DNA of 64,000 bases, taken from positions 2,790,001 through 2,854,000 of the forward strand of contig NZ_AP022577.1 of the NCBI RefSeq assembly GCF_010730955.1. Reading direction: 5' to 3'. This DNA comes from Mycolicibacterium aubagnense (GTDB taxonomy: Bacteria; Actinomycetota; Actinomycetes; Mycobacteriales; Mycobacteriaceae). Numbering within the stretch: the first letter of the stretch is position 1; each line of letters opens with the position of its first letter. The notes under the pieces are model-generated. The model was not told the origin of the DNA, did not search any database, and was given only the letters and a program-made list of their open reading frames with translations. Both the position numbers and the translations under genes were made by a program. Below are positions 29,080-37,181 of this stretch, piece by piece.

Positions 29080-32000
29080 GTGCATCAGGAGATCCCCCCG
29101 CAGTACGTGCGTTCGGCAAACGCACCGCAGGCCCGGACACTCATCGACATCCTCTACGCCACGGCCGACCAGTATCCCGATGCGCCCGCCATCGACGACG
29201 GCACCGTTCAGCTCACCTATGCCGAGCTGATCGCCGACGTCGAGGAAAGCGTGGCCTGGCTGGCGGCGCGGGGTATCGGTCGCGGTGACCGCATCGGCAT
29301 CCGCATGCCGTCCGGCAGCTACGCGCTCTATGTGTCGATTCTGGCGACCCTCGCAACCGGAGCGGCCTACGTCCCGGTTGACGCCGACGATCCAGAGGAA
29401 CGCGCCGCGCTCGTCTTCGGCGAGGCCGGCGTCGTCGGCATCATCACCGAAGAAGGCCTGGTCCGCGGACCCGGCTCGACCCGCGGCTGGCAGGCCGGCA
29501 GGCCGCTGACCCGCGACGACGCCTGGATCATCTTCACCTCCGGCTCCACCGGTACCCCGAAGGGTGTCGCGGTGACGCACCGCAACGCCGCCGCGTTCGT
29601 GGACGCGGAGGCCGAGATCTTCCTGACGGACAACCCGCTGGGCCCGGGCGACCGGGTGCTGGCCGGCCTGTCCGTGGCGTTCGACGCGTCCTGCGAGGAG
29701 ATGTGGCTGGCCTGGCGCTACGGCGCCTGCCTCGTCCCGGCACCGCGCTCGCTGGTACGCAGCGGCATGGACCTGGGCCCCTGGCTCGTCTCCCGCGACA
29801 TCACCGTCGTCTCGACGGTCCCGACGCTGGCCTCACTGTGGCCGGCCGAGGCGCTGGAGGCAGTACGCCTGCTGATCTTCGGCGGCGAAGCCTGCCCGCC
29901 AGAACTCGCCGAGCGGCTGGCCGTCGAGGGCCGCGAAGTGTGGAACACCTACGGTCCTACCGAAGCCACGGTCGTCGCCTGCCTCGCGCCGCTCGGTGGT
30001 GGTCCGGTCAGTATCGGGCTGCCCCTGCCCGGCTGGGACCTTGCGGTCGTCGACAAGGACGGCCAGCAGGTCGGCTACGGCGATGTCGGCGAGCTGGTGA
30101 TCGGCGGCGTCGGCCTGGCCCGCTATCTCGATCCGGAGAAGGACGCCGAGAAGTACGCGCCGATGGAGACCCTCGGCTGGAGCCGGGCCTACCGAAGCGG
30201 TGACCTGGTCCGGCTCGAGCCCGACGGCCTCTACTTCCAGGGCCGCGCCGACGATCAGGTCAAGGTCGGCGGCCGCCGCATTGAGCTCGGCGAGGTCGAC
30301 GCGGCACTGGTCAACCTGCCCGGCGTCAGCGGCGGCGCCGCCGCGGTGCGCAAGACGGCCACCGGCACTCCCCTGCTGGTCGGGTACATCGCCAGCGCAG
30401 ACCCCGAATTCGACGTCGCGAAGGCCCGCAAGGAACTGGCACAGTCGCTGCCCGCCGCGCTGGTGCCGCGGCTCGTGCTGGTCGACGAATTGCCCACGCG
30501 CACATCCGGGAAGGTCGACCGCAACGCGCTGCCCTGGCCCGTCGACTCGGCGGGCGACGACAGCCCCGACCTGGACGGCACCATGGGCTGGCTCGCCGGA
30601 CTGTGGCGCGACGTCCTGGCCTCCCCTGTCGATGGCCCCGGCGCCGATTTCTTCGCCCTCGGCGGCGGATCGTTGTCCGCGGCGCAACTCGTCTCACTGC
30701 TGCGCGAGAAGTACCCGCAGGTCACCGTCGCCGACCTCTACGACCACCCGCGGCTGGGCTCACTGGCCGGGTACCTCGATGAGCTCGACCCGCCACCGGT
30801 GGTCGAAACCCGAAGCGTCACACCGGTCCCGCTGACAACCCAGTTGATCCAGACGCTCGCCGCAGTCCCGCTCGCCACCCTGGCCGGCATGCAATGGGTC
30901 GTCTGGCTGGCGCTGTTGAACAACGTCGCTGCCACGCTGCACCTGCTGCCCTGGGCCCACACCGTGAACTGGTGGGTGATCCTGGTCGGGTTCGGAGTGT
31001 TCGTCACGCCGATCGGCCGGATGGGGATCGCCGTGTCCTGCGCCCGGGCACTGTTGTCCGGGCTGGAACCGGGCACCTACAAGCGCGGCGGCTCCGAGCA
31101 CCTGCGGGTGTGGCTCGCCGAACGCCTCGGCGAGGCCAGCGGCGCCGAAAACCAGGCCGGCGCACCGTGGTTGGTGTACTACGCCCGAGCGCTGGGCAAC
31201 CAGGTCGGCGACGGCGTCGACCTGCACTCGGCCCCGCCGGTCACCGGCATGCTCACCCTCGGTGACCGCTGCTCGGTCGAACCCGAAGTCGACCTCACCG
31301 GGCACTGGATCGACGGCGACCTCTTCCACGTCGGACCCATCAGCATCGGCAACGACGCCACCATCGGCGCCCGGACCACGCTGCTGCCGGGTGCCGTGGT
31401 GGGCAAGAACGCCGATGTCGCACCGGGTTCCGGTGTGATCGGCAAGGTCAAGGCCGGGCAGTACTGGAAGGGTTCACCGGCGGTCAAGTCCGGCAAGGCC
31501 CATCACCCGTGGCCCGACGAGCGGCCGGGCCGCGCGCCGATCTGGGTGGCCATGTACGGGCTGACGTCGGTGCTATTGGGCGGGCTGCCGATCCTGGCCC
31601 TCGCCGCCGGACTGGCGGTGCTGATTCTGCCGGTGCGCCATACGCATTCACTGCCGGAGGCGATCGTGCCGGTCGCCTTGTGGACGCCCGTCGCTGCGGT
31701 GGTCGCCATGGCGGTGTACGCGGTACTGACCGTGATCGGGGTGCGCCTGCTTGCCCTCGGCCTGACCGAGGGGTACCACCCCGTGCGCAGCCGGGTCGGC
31801 TGGCAGCTGTGGGCCACCGAACGGCTCATGGACGCCGCCCGCAACTACCTGTTCCCCATCTACGCCAGCCTGTTGACGCCGTGGTGGCTGCGCATCCTCG
31901 GCGCGAAAGTCGGTAAGGACACCGAGATTTCGACGGCGCTGCTCACACCCAAATTCACCGAGGTGCTCGACGGCGCGTTCCTGGCCGACGACACCATGGT

Positions 32001-32964
32001 GGCGTCGTACGAACTCGGCGGCGGCTGGATCCACGTGGCAAAGGCGACCGTCGGACGCCGTGCGTTCCTGGGCAACTCCGGCATCACGCAGCCGGGACGT
32101 CGGGTCCCCGACGACGGTCTCGTGGCCGTGCTGTCGGCGACCCCGTACAAGGCCAAGGCCGGCTCGTCATGGTTGGGCAGCCCGCCGATCCGGTTGCGCC
32201 GCCAGCCAACTGAAGCCGACGCACTGCGCACCTTCCACCCGTCGATGCGCCTCAAGATCATGCGGTCGACGGTCGAGACGCTGCGGATCGTCCCGGTGAT
32301 GGTGACATTCGGCATCGGTGTCGCGGTCCTCGGCGTCCTGCAGGCGCTGGCCGGCGAATTGGGCTGGCTGTGGGCATCATTGGGCGCCGGGCTCGTGCTG
32401 CTGAACGCCGGCGCTATCGCGGGGGCCATCGCGGTCGTGGCGAAATGGTTGATGGTCGGGCGGATTCGCGCCGTCGAGCATCCGTTGTGGTCGCCGTTCG
32501 TGTGGCGCAACGAGGTGTCCGACACATTCGTCGAGACCGTCGCCGGACCGTGGTTCGCCCGTGCCGCCAGCGGCACCCCGGTGATGAACCTGTGGCTGCG
32601 GGCCCTCGGCGCCGTGATCGGCCGTGGCGTGTGGTGCGAAACCTATTGGTTGCCAGAGGCGGATCTGGTGACGCTCGGCCGGGGCGCGACGGTGAACCGG
32701 GGCTGCGTCGTGCAGACCCACCTGTTTCACGACCGCATCATGCAGTTGGACACCGTGGTGCTGGAAGCGGGCGCCACCCTCGGCACCCACTGCGTGGCGC
32801 TGCCCGCGGCCAGCATCGGTGCCGGCGCAACGGTCGGTCCGGCCTCACTGGTGATGCGCGGCGACGCGGTGCCGGCCTCGACTCGCTGGCAGGGCAACCC
32901 GATTGCGCCGTGGATCGGCAAGAAGCGCAAGTCGGGCAACCGACAGAAAGCGCAGGCAGCGTGA
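29080..32964 (+). CDS. Pls/PosA-type single-module non-ribosomal peptide synthetase, membrane-bound
   Basis: 1294 residues, close to the poly-epsilon-lysine synthetase Pls of Streptomyces (about 1319). The adenylation domain (20-490) has IIFTSGSTGTPKGVAVTH, YGPTEATVVA, YRSGDLVRLEPDG and the A10 lysine Lys478. The carrier domain has phosphopantetheine Ser531 in DFFALGGGSLS. No standard condensation or thioesterase domain follows. Instead there are membrane segments (about 590-650, 845-905, 1080-1150) alternating with left-handed beta-helix acyltransferase-like domains, the architecture of Pls. Pocket residues aligned by eye to GrsA read D A E S I G T V V K, close to a lysine code. GTG 29080 has TAGTTT ending 6 nt upstream, suggesting a leaderless mRNA. 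The stop overlaps the peptidase start. Confidence 0.9.
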   Translation: MHQEIPPQYVRSANAPQARTLIDILYATADQYPDAPAIDDGTVQLTYAELIADVEESVAWLAARGIGRGDRIGIRMPSGSYALYVSILATLATGAAYVPVDADDPEERAALVFGEAGVVGIITEEGLVRGPGSTRGWQAGRPLTRDDAWIIFTSGSTGTPKGVAVTHRNAAAFVDAEAEIFLTDNPLGPGDRVLAGLSVAFDASCEEMWLAWRYGACLVPAPRSLVRSGMDLGPWLVSRDITVVSTVPTLASLWPAEALEAVRLLIFGGEACPPELAERLAVEGREVWNTYGPTEATVVACLAPLGGGPVSIGLPLPGWDLAVVDKDGQQVGYGDVGELVIGGVGLARYLDPEKDAEKYAPMETLGWSRAYRSGDLVRLEPDGLYFQGRADDQVKVGGRRIELGEVDAALVNLPGVSGGAAAVRKTATGTPLLVGYIASADPEFDVAKARKELAQSLPAALVPRLVLVDELPTRTSGKVDRNALPWPVDSAGDDSPDLDGTMGWLAGLWRDVLASPVDGPGADFFALGGGSLSAAQLVSLLREKYPQVTVADLYDHPRLGSLAGYLDELDPPPVVETRSVTPVPLTTQLIQTLAAVPLATLAGMQWVVWLALLNNVAATLHLLPWAHTVNWWVILVGFGVFVTPIGRMGIAVSCARALLSGLEPGTYKRGGSEHLRVWLAERLGEASGAENQAGAPWLVYYARALGNQVGDGVDLHSAPPVTGMLTLGDRCSVEPEVDLTGHWIDGDLFHVGPISIGNDATIGARTTLLPGAVVGKNADVAPGSGVIGKVKAGQYWKGSPAVKSGKAHHPWPDERPGRAPIWVAMYGLTSVLLGGLPILALAAGLAVLILPVRHTHSLPEAIVPVALWTPVAAVVAMAVYAVLTVIGVRLLALGLTEGYHPVRSRVGWQLWATERLMDAARNYLFPIYASLLTPWWLRILGAKVGKDTEISTALLTPKFTEVLDGAFLADDTMVASYELGGGWIHVAKATVGRRAFLGNSGITQPGRRVPDDGLVAVLSATPYKAKAGSSWLGSPPIRLRRQPTEADALRTFHPSMRLKIMRSTVETLRIVPVMVTFGIGVAVLGVLQALAGELGWLWASLGAGLVLLNAGAIAGAIAVVAKWLMVGRIRAVEHPLWSPFVWRNEVSDTFVETVAGPWFARAASGTPVMNLWLRALGAVIGRGVWCETYWLPEADLVTLGRGATVNRGCVVQTHLFHDRIMQLDTVVLEAGATLGTHCVALPAASIGAGATVGPASLVMRGDAVPASTRWQGNPIAPWIGKKRKSGNRQKAQAA

Positions 32965-34295
32965 CCCGGACGAACAAGAAAGACCGCAAAGACGTTGCGC
33001 CGGTGATCGATCCGTACCTGCCGAACAACGGCAACTTCGGATACCGGGTGTCCCGTTACGAGCTGGACCTCGAATACCGGGTGGAGAGCAACCGGCTGAC
33101 CGGTACCGCCAGCATCACCGCGGTCACCCTGGCGTCGCTGCACTGGTTCACCCTCGATCTGTCCGACGCCCTGTCGGTGGCCAAGGTGGAGGTCAACGGC
33201 CGCAGGCCGGCCAAGTACCGCACCGTCAACGGCAAGCTCCACATCACGCTGGCCAACCCGCTGCCCGCCGGGGCCGCGATGAAGGTGACGGTGCGTTACG
33301 GAGGCAACCCGCGCCCGATCAAATCCATCTGGGGCGCAGTCGGTTTCGAAGAGCTGACGGAGGGCGCCCTGGTCGCCGGGCAACCCAACGGCGCCGCGTC
33401 CTGGTTCCCGTGCGACGACCACCCGAGCAGCAAGGCCAGTTACCGCATCGCGGTCAGCACCGACAGCCCGTACCGCGTCGTCGCCAACGGCGAACTGACG
33501 AGCCGCAAAACCCGTGCGACACAGACCACTTGGGTGTACGAGCTCGCCGAGCCGACGTCGACCTACCTCATCACGCTGCAGATCGGCCGGTACGAGTCGA
33601 TCCGGCTGCCCAGGTCTCCCGTGCCGATGTCCGCTGCCCTGCCGCAGCGGCTGATCCGCAACTTCGAATACGACTTCGGCCGCCAGCCGCAGATGATGCA
33701 GCTGTTCATCCGCCTGTTCGGGCCGTATCCACTGTCCAGCGGGTACAGCGTGGTGGTCACCGACGACGATCTGGAAATCCCGCTAGAGGCACAAGGTGTT
33801 TCCATCTTCGGGGCCAACCACTGCGACGGACGCCGCAGCGCAGAGCGACTGATCGCGCACGAGATGGCACACCAGTGGTTCGGCAACTCGGTGACGGTGC
33901 GACGCTGGCGCGACATCTGGCTGCACGAGGGATTCGCCTGTTACGCCGAATGGTTGTGGGCCGAGGAATCGGGCTGGCGCACCGCCGACCAACTGGCCGC
34001 GCACAATCTGCAGAAGCTCCGTAACCTGCCACAGAACCTGCTGCTGGCCGATCCGGGTCCCGAGGACATGTTCGACGATCGCGTATACAAGCGCGGCGCA
34101 CTGACCCTGCATGCCCTGCGACGCGCCATCGGCGACGCGAATTTCTTTGCCCTACTGCGCGATTGGACCACCCGGTACCGGCACTCGACTGCCGTGACCG
34201 ACGACTTCACCGGCCTGGCCGCGAATTACACCGACCAGTCCCTGCGCGGACTGTGGACCGCGTGGCTCTACACGACGGAGCTGCCGGCGCTGTGA
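32961..34295 (+). CDS. M1-family zinc aminopeptidase (gluzincin), possible polymer-degrading enzyme
   Basis: 444 residues. The zinc site is HEMAH (300-304) with Glu323, which gives HExxH-x18-E, in HEMAHQWFGN...WLHEGFACYAEW. The N-terminal beta domain (residues 25-215) is typical of M1 peptidases, but the exopeptidase GxMEN loop is altered to LEAQG. Its GTG overlaps the Pls-type synthetase TGA (GTGA), so the two are coupled. Poly-epsilon-lysine-degrading enzymes of Streptomyces are described as zinc aminopeptidases with this motif, so trimming or self-protection is a reasonable inference. No signal peptide is seen. Confidence 0.9.
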   Translation: MTRTNKKDRKDVAPVIDPYLPNNGNFGYRVSRYELDLEYRVESNRLTGTASITAVTLASLHWFTLDLSDALSVAKVEVNGRRPAKYRTVNGKLHITLANPLPAGAAMKVTVRYGGNPRPIKSIWGAVGFEELTEGALVAGQPNGAASWFPCDDHPSSKASYRIAVSTDSPYRVVANGELTSRKTRATQTTWVYELAEPTSTYLITLQIGRYESIRLPRSPVPMSAALPQRLIRNFEYDFGRQPQMMQLFIRLFGPYPLSSGYSVVVTDDDLEIPLEAQGVSIFGANHCDGRRSAERLIAHEMAHQWFGNSVTVRRWRDIWLHEGFACYAEWLWAEESGWRTADQLAAHNLQKLRNLPQNLLLADPGPEDMFDDRVYKRGALTLHALRRAIGDANFFALLRDWTTRYRHSTAVTDDFTGLAANYTDQSLRGLWTAWLYTTELPAL

Positions 34296-35500
34296 ACCCC
34301 AGCAGTGTGGCGAGGGTCGGAGTCGCGACGGTGCTCACCGCCCTCTGCGGCTACGCGATCCTGTACCTCGCCGCGCGCGACCTGGCCCCCGCGGGGTTCT
34401 CGGTGTTCAGTGTCTTCTGGGGCGCGTTCGGGTTGTTCACCGGCGCGGCCAACGGGCTGCTGCAGGAGGCCACCCGCGAGGTCCGCATCGCACGGGGCGC
34501 CGAGCCCCAGCCGGGACCGCACCTGCAGCCGATCCGGGTGGCCGCAGGGGTGGCCGTCGCCGCGGCGCTGCTGATCGCCGGCACCGCCCCACTGTGGGCG
34601 CCTCACGTGTTCGTCGAGTCCACCCCGCTGAGCGTGACGCTGCTGAGCGTCGGCCTGGCCGGTTTCTGCCTGCACGCCACCCTGCTGGGCGTGCTGGCCG
34701 GGGCCGACGGGTGGACCCAATACGGCACGCTGATGGTGACCGACGCGGGCATCCGGGTCGCCGTGGCGGTCGCCGCATTCGTCCTGGGCTGGGGACTGGA
34801 CGGCTACCTGTGGGCCACCGTCGCCGGCTCGATGTCGTGGCTGATCCTGCTGCTGGCCTCCCACGTGGCCCGGTCCGCGGCGGCCATCCACACCCCCGGG
34901 ACACCCCGGGCCTTCCTGACCGGCTCGGCGCATTCGATCGCTGCCGCCGGCGCCAGTGCCGTCCTGGTGATGGGCTTCCCCGTGCTGCTGCAGGCCACGT
35001 CGCGGGATCTCGGTGCCACCGGCGGCGTCATCATCCTCGCTGTGACGCTGACCCGCGCCCCGCTGCTGGTGCCGCTGACCGCGATGCAGGGCAATTTGAT
35101 CGCGCATTTCGTCGACAACCGGCGGCTGCGGGCCCTACTCACCCCCGCGCTGGTGCTCGCCGGATTGGGCGCGCTGGCGGTGCTGGCCGCCGGGCTGGTC
35201 GGGCCGTGGCTGTTGCGCACGCTCTTCGGGTCCGAGTACGCCGCGAGCGGTGCGCTGCTGGCCTGGTTGACGGCCGGCGCCGTCGCCATCGCCTTCCTGA
35301 CCCTCACCGGCGCCGCGACGGTCGCCGCCGCGCTGCACCGCGCCTACGCCGTGGGCTGGGTGAGCGCCACGGTGGCCGCGGCGCTGTTGCTGCTGCTGCC
35401 GTTGGACCTGCAGACCCGCACCATCGTGGCGTTGATGTGCGGTCCGCTGGTCGGAATAGTGGTCCATCTGGCCGCGCTGGGCGCGATCAGGCGCCGCTGA
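34292..35500 (+). CDS. Polysaccharide/lipid flippase-like integral membrane protein (Rv3630-like)
   Basis: 402 residues with about 12 hydrophobic segments, Ala/Leu-rich, starting VNPSSVARVGVATVLTALCGYAILYLAARDLAPAGFSVFSVFWG. The pattern resembles the MOP superfamily of flippases. GTG 34292 overlaps the peptidase TGA as GTGA, extending the synthetase-peptidase chain. It is conserved next to the PpgS gene in mycobacteria, so it may move a polyprenyl-phosphate sugar, or here also a polymer, across the membrane. The substrate is not known. Confidence 0.82.
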   Translation: MNPSSVARVGVATVLTALCGYAILYLAARDLAPAGFSVFSVFWGAFGLFTGAANGLLQEATREVRIARGAEPQPGPHLQPIRVAAGVAVAAALLIAGTAPLWAPHVFVESTPLSVTLLSVGLAGFCLHATLLGVLAGADGWTQYGTLMVTDAGIRVAVAVAAFVLGWGLDGYLWATVAGSMSWLILLLASHVARSAAAIHTPGTPRAFLTGSAHSIAAAGASAVLVMGFPVLLQATSRDLGATGGVIILAVTLTRAPLLVPLTAMQGNLIAHFVDNRRLRALLTPALVLAGLGALAVLAAGLVGPWLLRTLFGSEYAASGALLAWLTAGAVAIAFLTLTGAATVAAALHRAYAVGWVSATVAAALLLLLPLDLQTRTIVALMCGPLVGIVVHLAALGAIRRR

Positions 35501-35521
35501 GCGTGTATTTTCGGCAGCAAC

Positions 35522-36214
35522 ATGTCCCTTTATCACGACGTCTGGATCGTCATCCCCGCCTACAACGAGGCGAGCGTCATCGCCGACGTCGTCGCTGATG
35601 TGCGCGCCGTCTTCCCCAACGTCGTCTGTGTCGACGACGGCGGACGTGACGACACCGGCGACCGCGCCTTCGCCGCCGGGGCTCACGTGGTGCGTCACCC
35701 GGTGAATCTCGGTCAGGGAGCGGCCATCCAGACCGGCGTCGAGTACGCCCGATCCCGTCCGGGGGCAAGGATTTTCGCGACGTTCGACGCCGACGGCCAG
35801 CACCGGGTCAAGGACGTCGTGCGGATGATCGACCGACTGCAGACCGAGGACCTGGACATCGTCATCGGCACCCGGTTCGCCGACCAGCCGCCCGACCGCA
35901 TGCCGGTCCTCAAGCGGCTGCTGCTGCCGTTCGTCGCCAAAGTCAGTCCATCCAGCCGCAAGCTGCACCTGACCGACGCGCACAACGGACTGCGGGTGTT
36001 CAACAAGACGGTGGCCGACGGGCTGAACCTCACCATGAATGGCATGAGCCACGCCAGCGAGTTCGTCACCCTGATCGTGGAGAACCACTGGCGCGTCGCC
36101 GAACAGCCGGTACAAATCCTGTACACCGACTACTCGATGTCGAAAGGTCAGCCGCTGGTCAACGGCGTCAACATCATCGTCGACGGACTGCTGCGCGGGA
36201 GGTTGCGCCGATGA
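35522..36214 (+). CDS. ppgS: Polyprenyl-phosphate glycosyltransferase, PpgS-like (GT2)
   Basis: 230-residue GT-A glycosyltransferase of the dolichol-phosphate-mannose-synthase type. Motifs are VIPAYNEASVIADVV, the DDGGRDDT loop, LGQGAAIQTGV, TFDADGQH (DxD-like) and HNGLRVFN. Rv3631, its apparent M. tuberculosis counterpart, was described as making polyprenyl-phospho-N-acetylgalactosamine for arabinogalactan decoration. It lacks a membrane domain and likely works with the DUF2304 protein encoded 14 nt downstream. Confidence 0.88.
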   Translation: MSLYHDVWIVIPAYNEASVIADVVADVRAVFPNVVCVDDGGRDDTGDRAFAAGAHVVRHPVNLGQGAAIQTGVEYARSRPGARIFATFDADGQHRVKDVVRMIDRLQTEDLDIVIGTRFADQPPDRMPVLKRLLLPFVAKVSPSSRKLHLTDAHNGLRVFNKTVADGLNLTMNGMSHASEFVTLIVENHWRVAEQPVQILYTDYSMSKGQPLVNGVNIIVDGLLRGRLRR

Positions 36215-36227
36215 TCTGGAGTCGCTC

Positions 36228-36587
36228 ATGATTTGGACGAAAGCACTACTGATCGGCGCGGTCGTCCTGCTGCTGGTGTATCTGTTCCGCTCCCGGCGCA
36301 ACGCGCAATCCCGGGCCTGGGTGAAGGTCGGCTACGTCTTTTTCGTGGTGGGCGCCATCTACGCCATCGTGCGGCCCAACGACACCACCGTGGTGGCGCA
36401 CTGGCTCGGCATCGGGCGTGGCGCTGATCTGCTGCTGTACGCGCTGGTCATCGCGTTCCTGTTCACAACGATCAGCGCCTACACGCGCTTCAAGGACCTC
36501 GAACTGCGCTACGCGCAGCTGGCCCGTGCGGTGGCGTTGGAAGGCGCGCGGGTTCCTGAACCCGACCCGCCGACCCGTCAGGTCTGA
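36228..36587 (+). CDS. DUF2304 small membrane protein (Rv3632-like)
   Basis: 119 residues with three hydrophobic segments (about 5-20, 33-50 and 65-85), then a charged tail. DUF2304 proteins are commonly encoded next to polyprenyl-phosphate glycosyltransferases; Rv3632 was reported to support PpgS activity. ATG 36228 gives the usual N-terminus. Its last 10 bp overlap the end of the convergent TetR gene. Confidence 0.86.
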   Translation: MIWTKALLIGAVVLLLVYLFRSRRNAQSRAWVKVGYVFFVVGAIYAIVRPNDTTVVAHWLGIGRGADLLLYALVIAFLFTTISAYTRFKDLELRYAQLARAVALEGARVPEPDPPTRQV

Positions 36588-37180
36588 GTCTGAACGCCCA
36601 GGCTGCCCAACATCGTGGCCAGCAGCTGGATGCGGCCGTCCTCGAGTTCAGGCTGCGGCAGCACGGCACGGACCAAGGCGGCGCCGTCGAACGTGTTGAC
36701 CATGACGGCGACGATCAGCATCAGAAGTTCCGGCGGCAACTGATCCGCCCCGGGCATCTCCTGCGCGGTCTCGTAGATGTTGCGGCTGTACTCGACGAGT
36801 GCGCCCTGCAGCGTGCCCCGCAGCTTCTCGTCGGTGCGCGCCGCCACCATCAGCTCATACATCACCGCGTTGGTGGCGTTGCCGCTGATGTCCCGTAGCG
36901 CGATCAAGGCGCCTTCCAGGGCGGGCCGGTCCGACGGGATTTCGGCGATCTGCTTGCTGAACTGCTCCAGCTGCCGCCGCATGACTTCCAGCGCGGTCGC
37001 TGCCATGAAGTCGCCCATGGTGGCGAAATGCTTGAACAGCGCGCCGTCGGAGACCTCGGCCCGACGCGCGATCACCGCCGCCGAGGCGCGGGCATAGCCG
37101 ACCTCGACGATGGTCGCGATCGCGGCGTCGAGCAGCCGAGCCCGCGTCTCTTCCCTGCGTTGCTGTTGCGTTCTGGCCAT
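36578..37180 (-). CDS. TetR-family transcriptional regulator of the amidohydrolase operon
   Basis: 200 residues. The N-terminal helix-turn-helix is RARLLDAAIATIVEVGYARASAAVIARRAEVSDGALFKHFATMGDFM. It starts 1 nt after the stop of the amidohydrolase gene, so the two are co-transcribed and the regulator probably acts on the palindrome at 38988-38999 in front of the operon. The ligand is unknown. Confidence 0.88.
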   Translation of the reverse strand: MARTQQQRREETRARLLDAAIATIVEVGYARASAAVIARRAEVSDGALFKHFATMGDFMAATALEVMRRQLEQFSKQIAEIPSDRPALEGALIALRDISGNATNAVMYELMVAARTDEKLRGTLQGALVEYSRNIYETAQEMPGADQLPPELLMLIVAVMVNTFDGAALVRAVLPQPELEDGRIQLLATMLGSLGVQTQT

Positions 37181-37181
37181 C

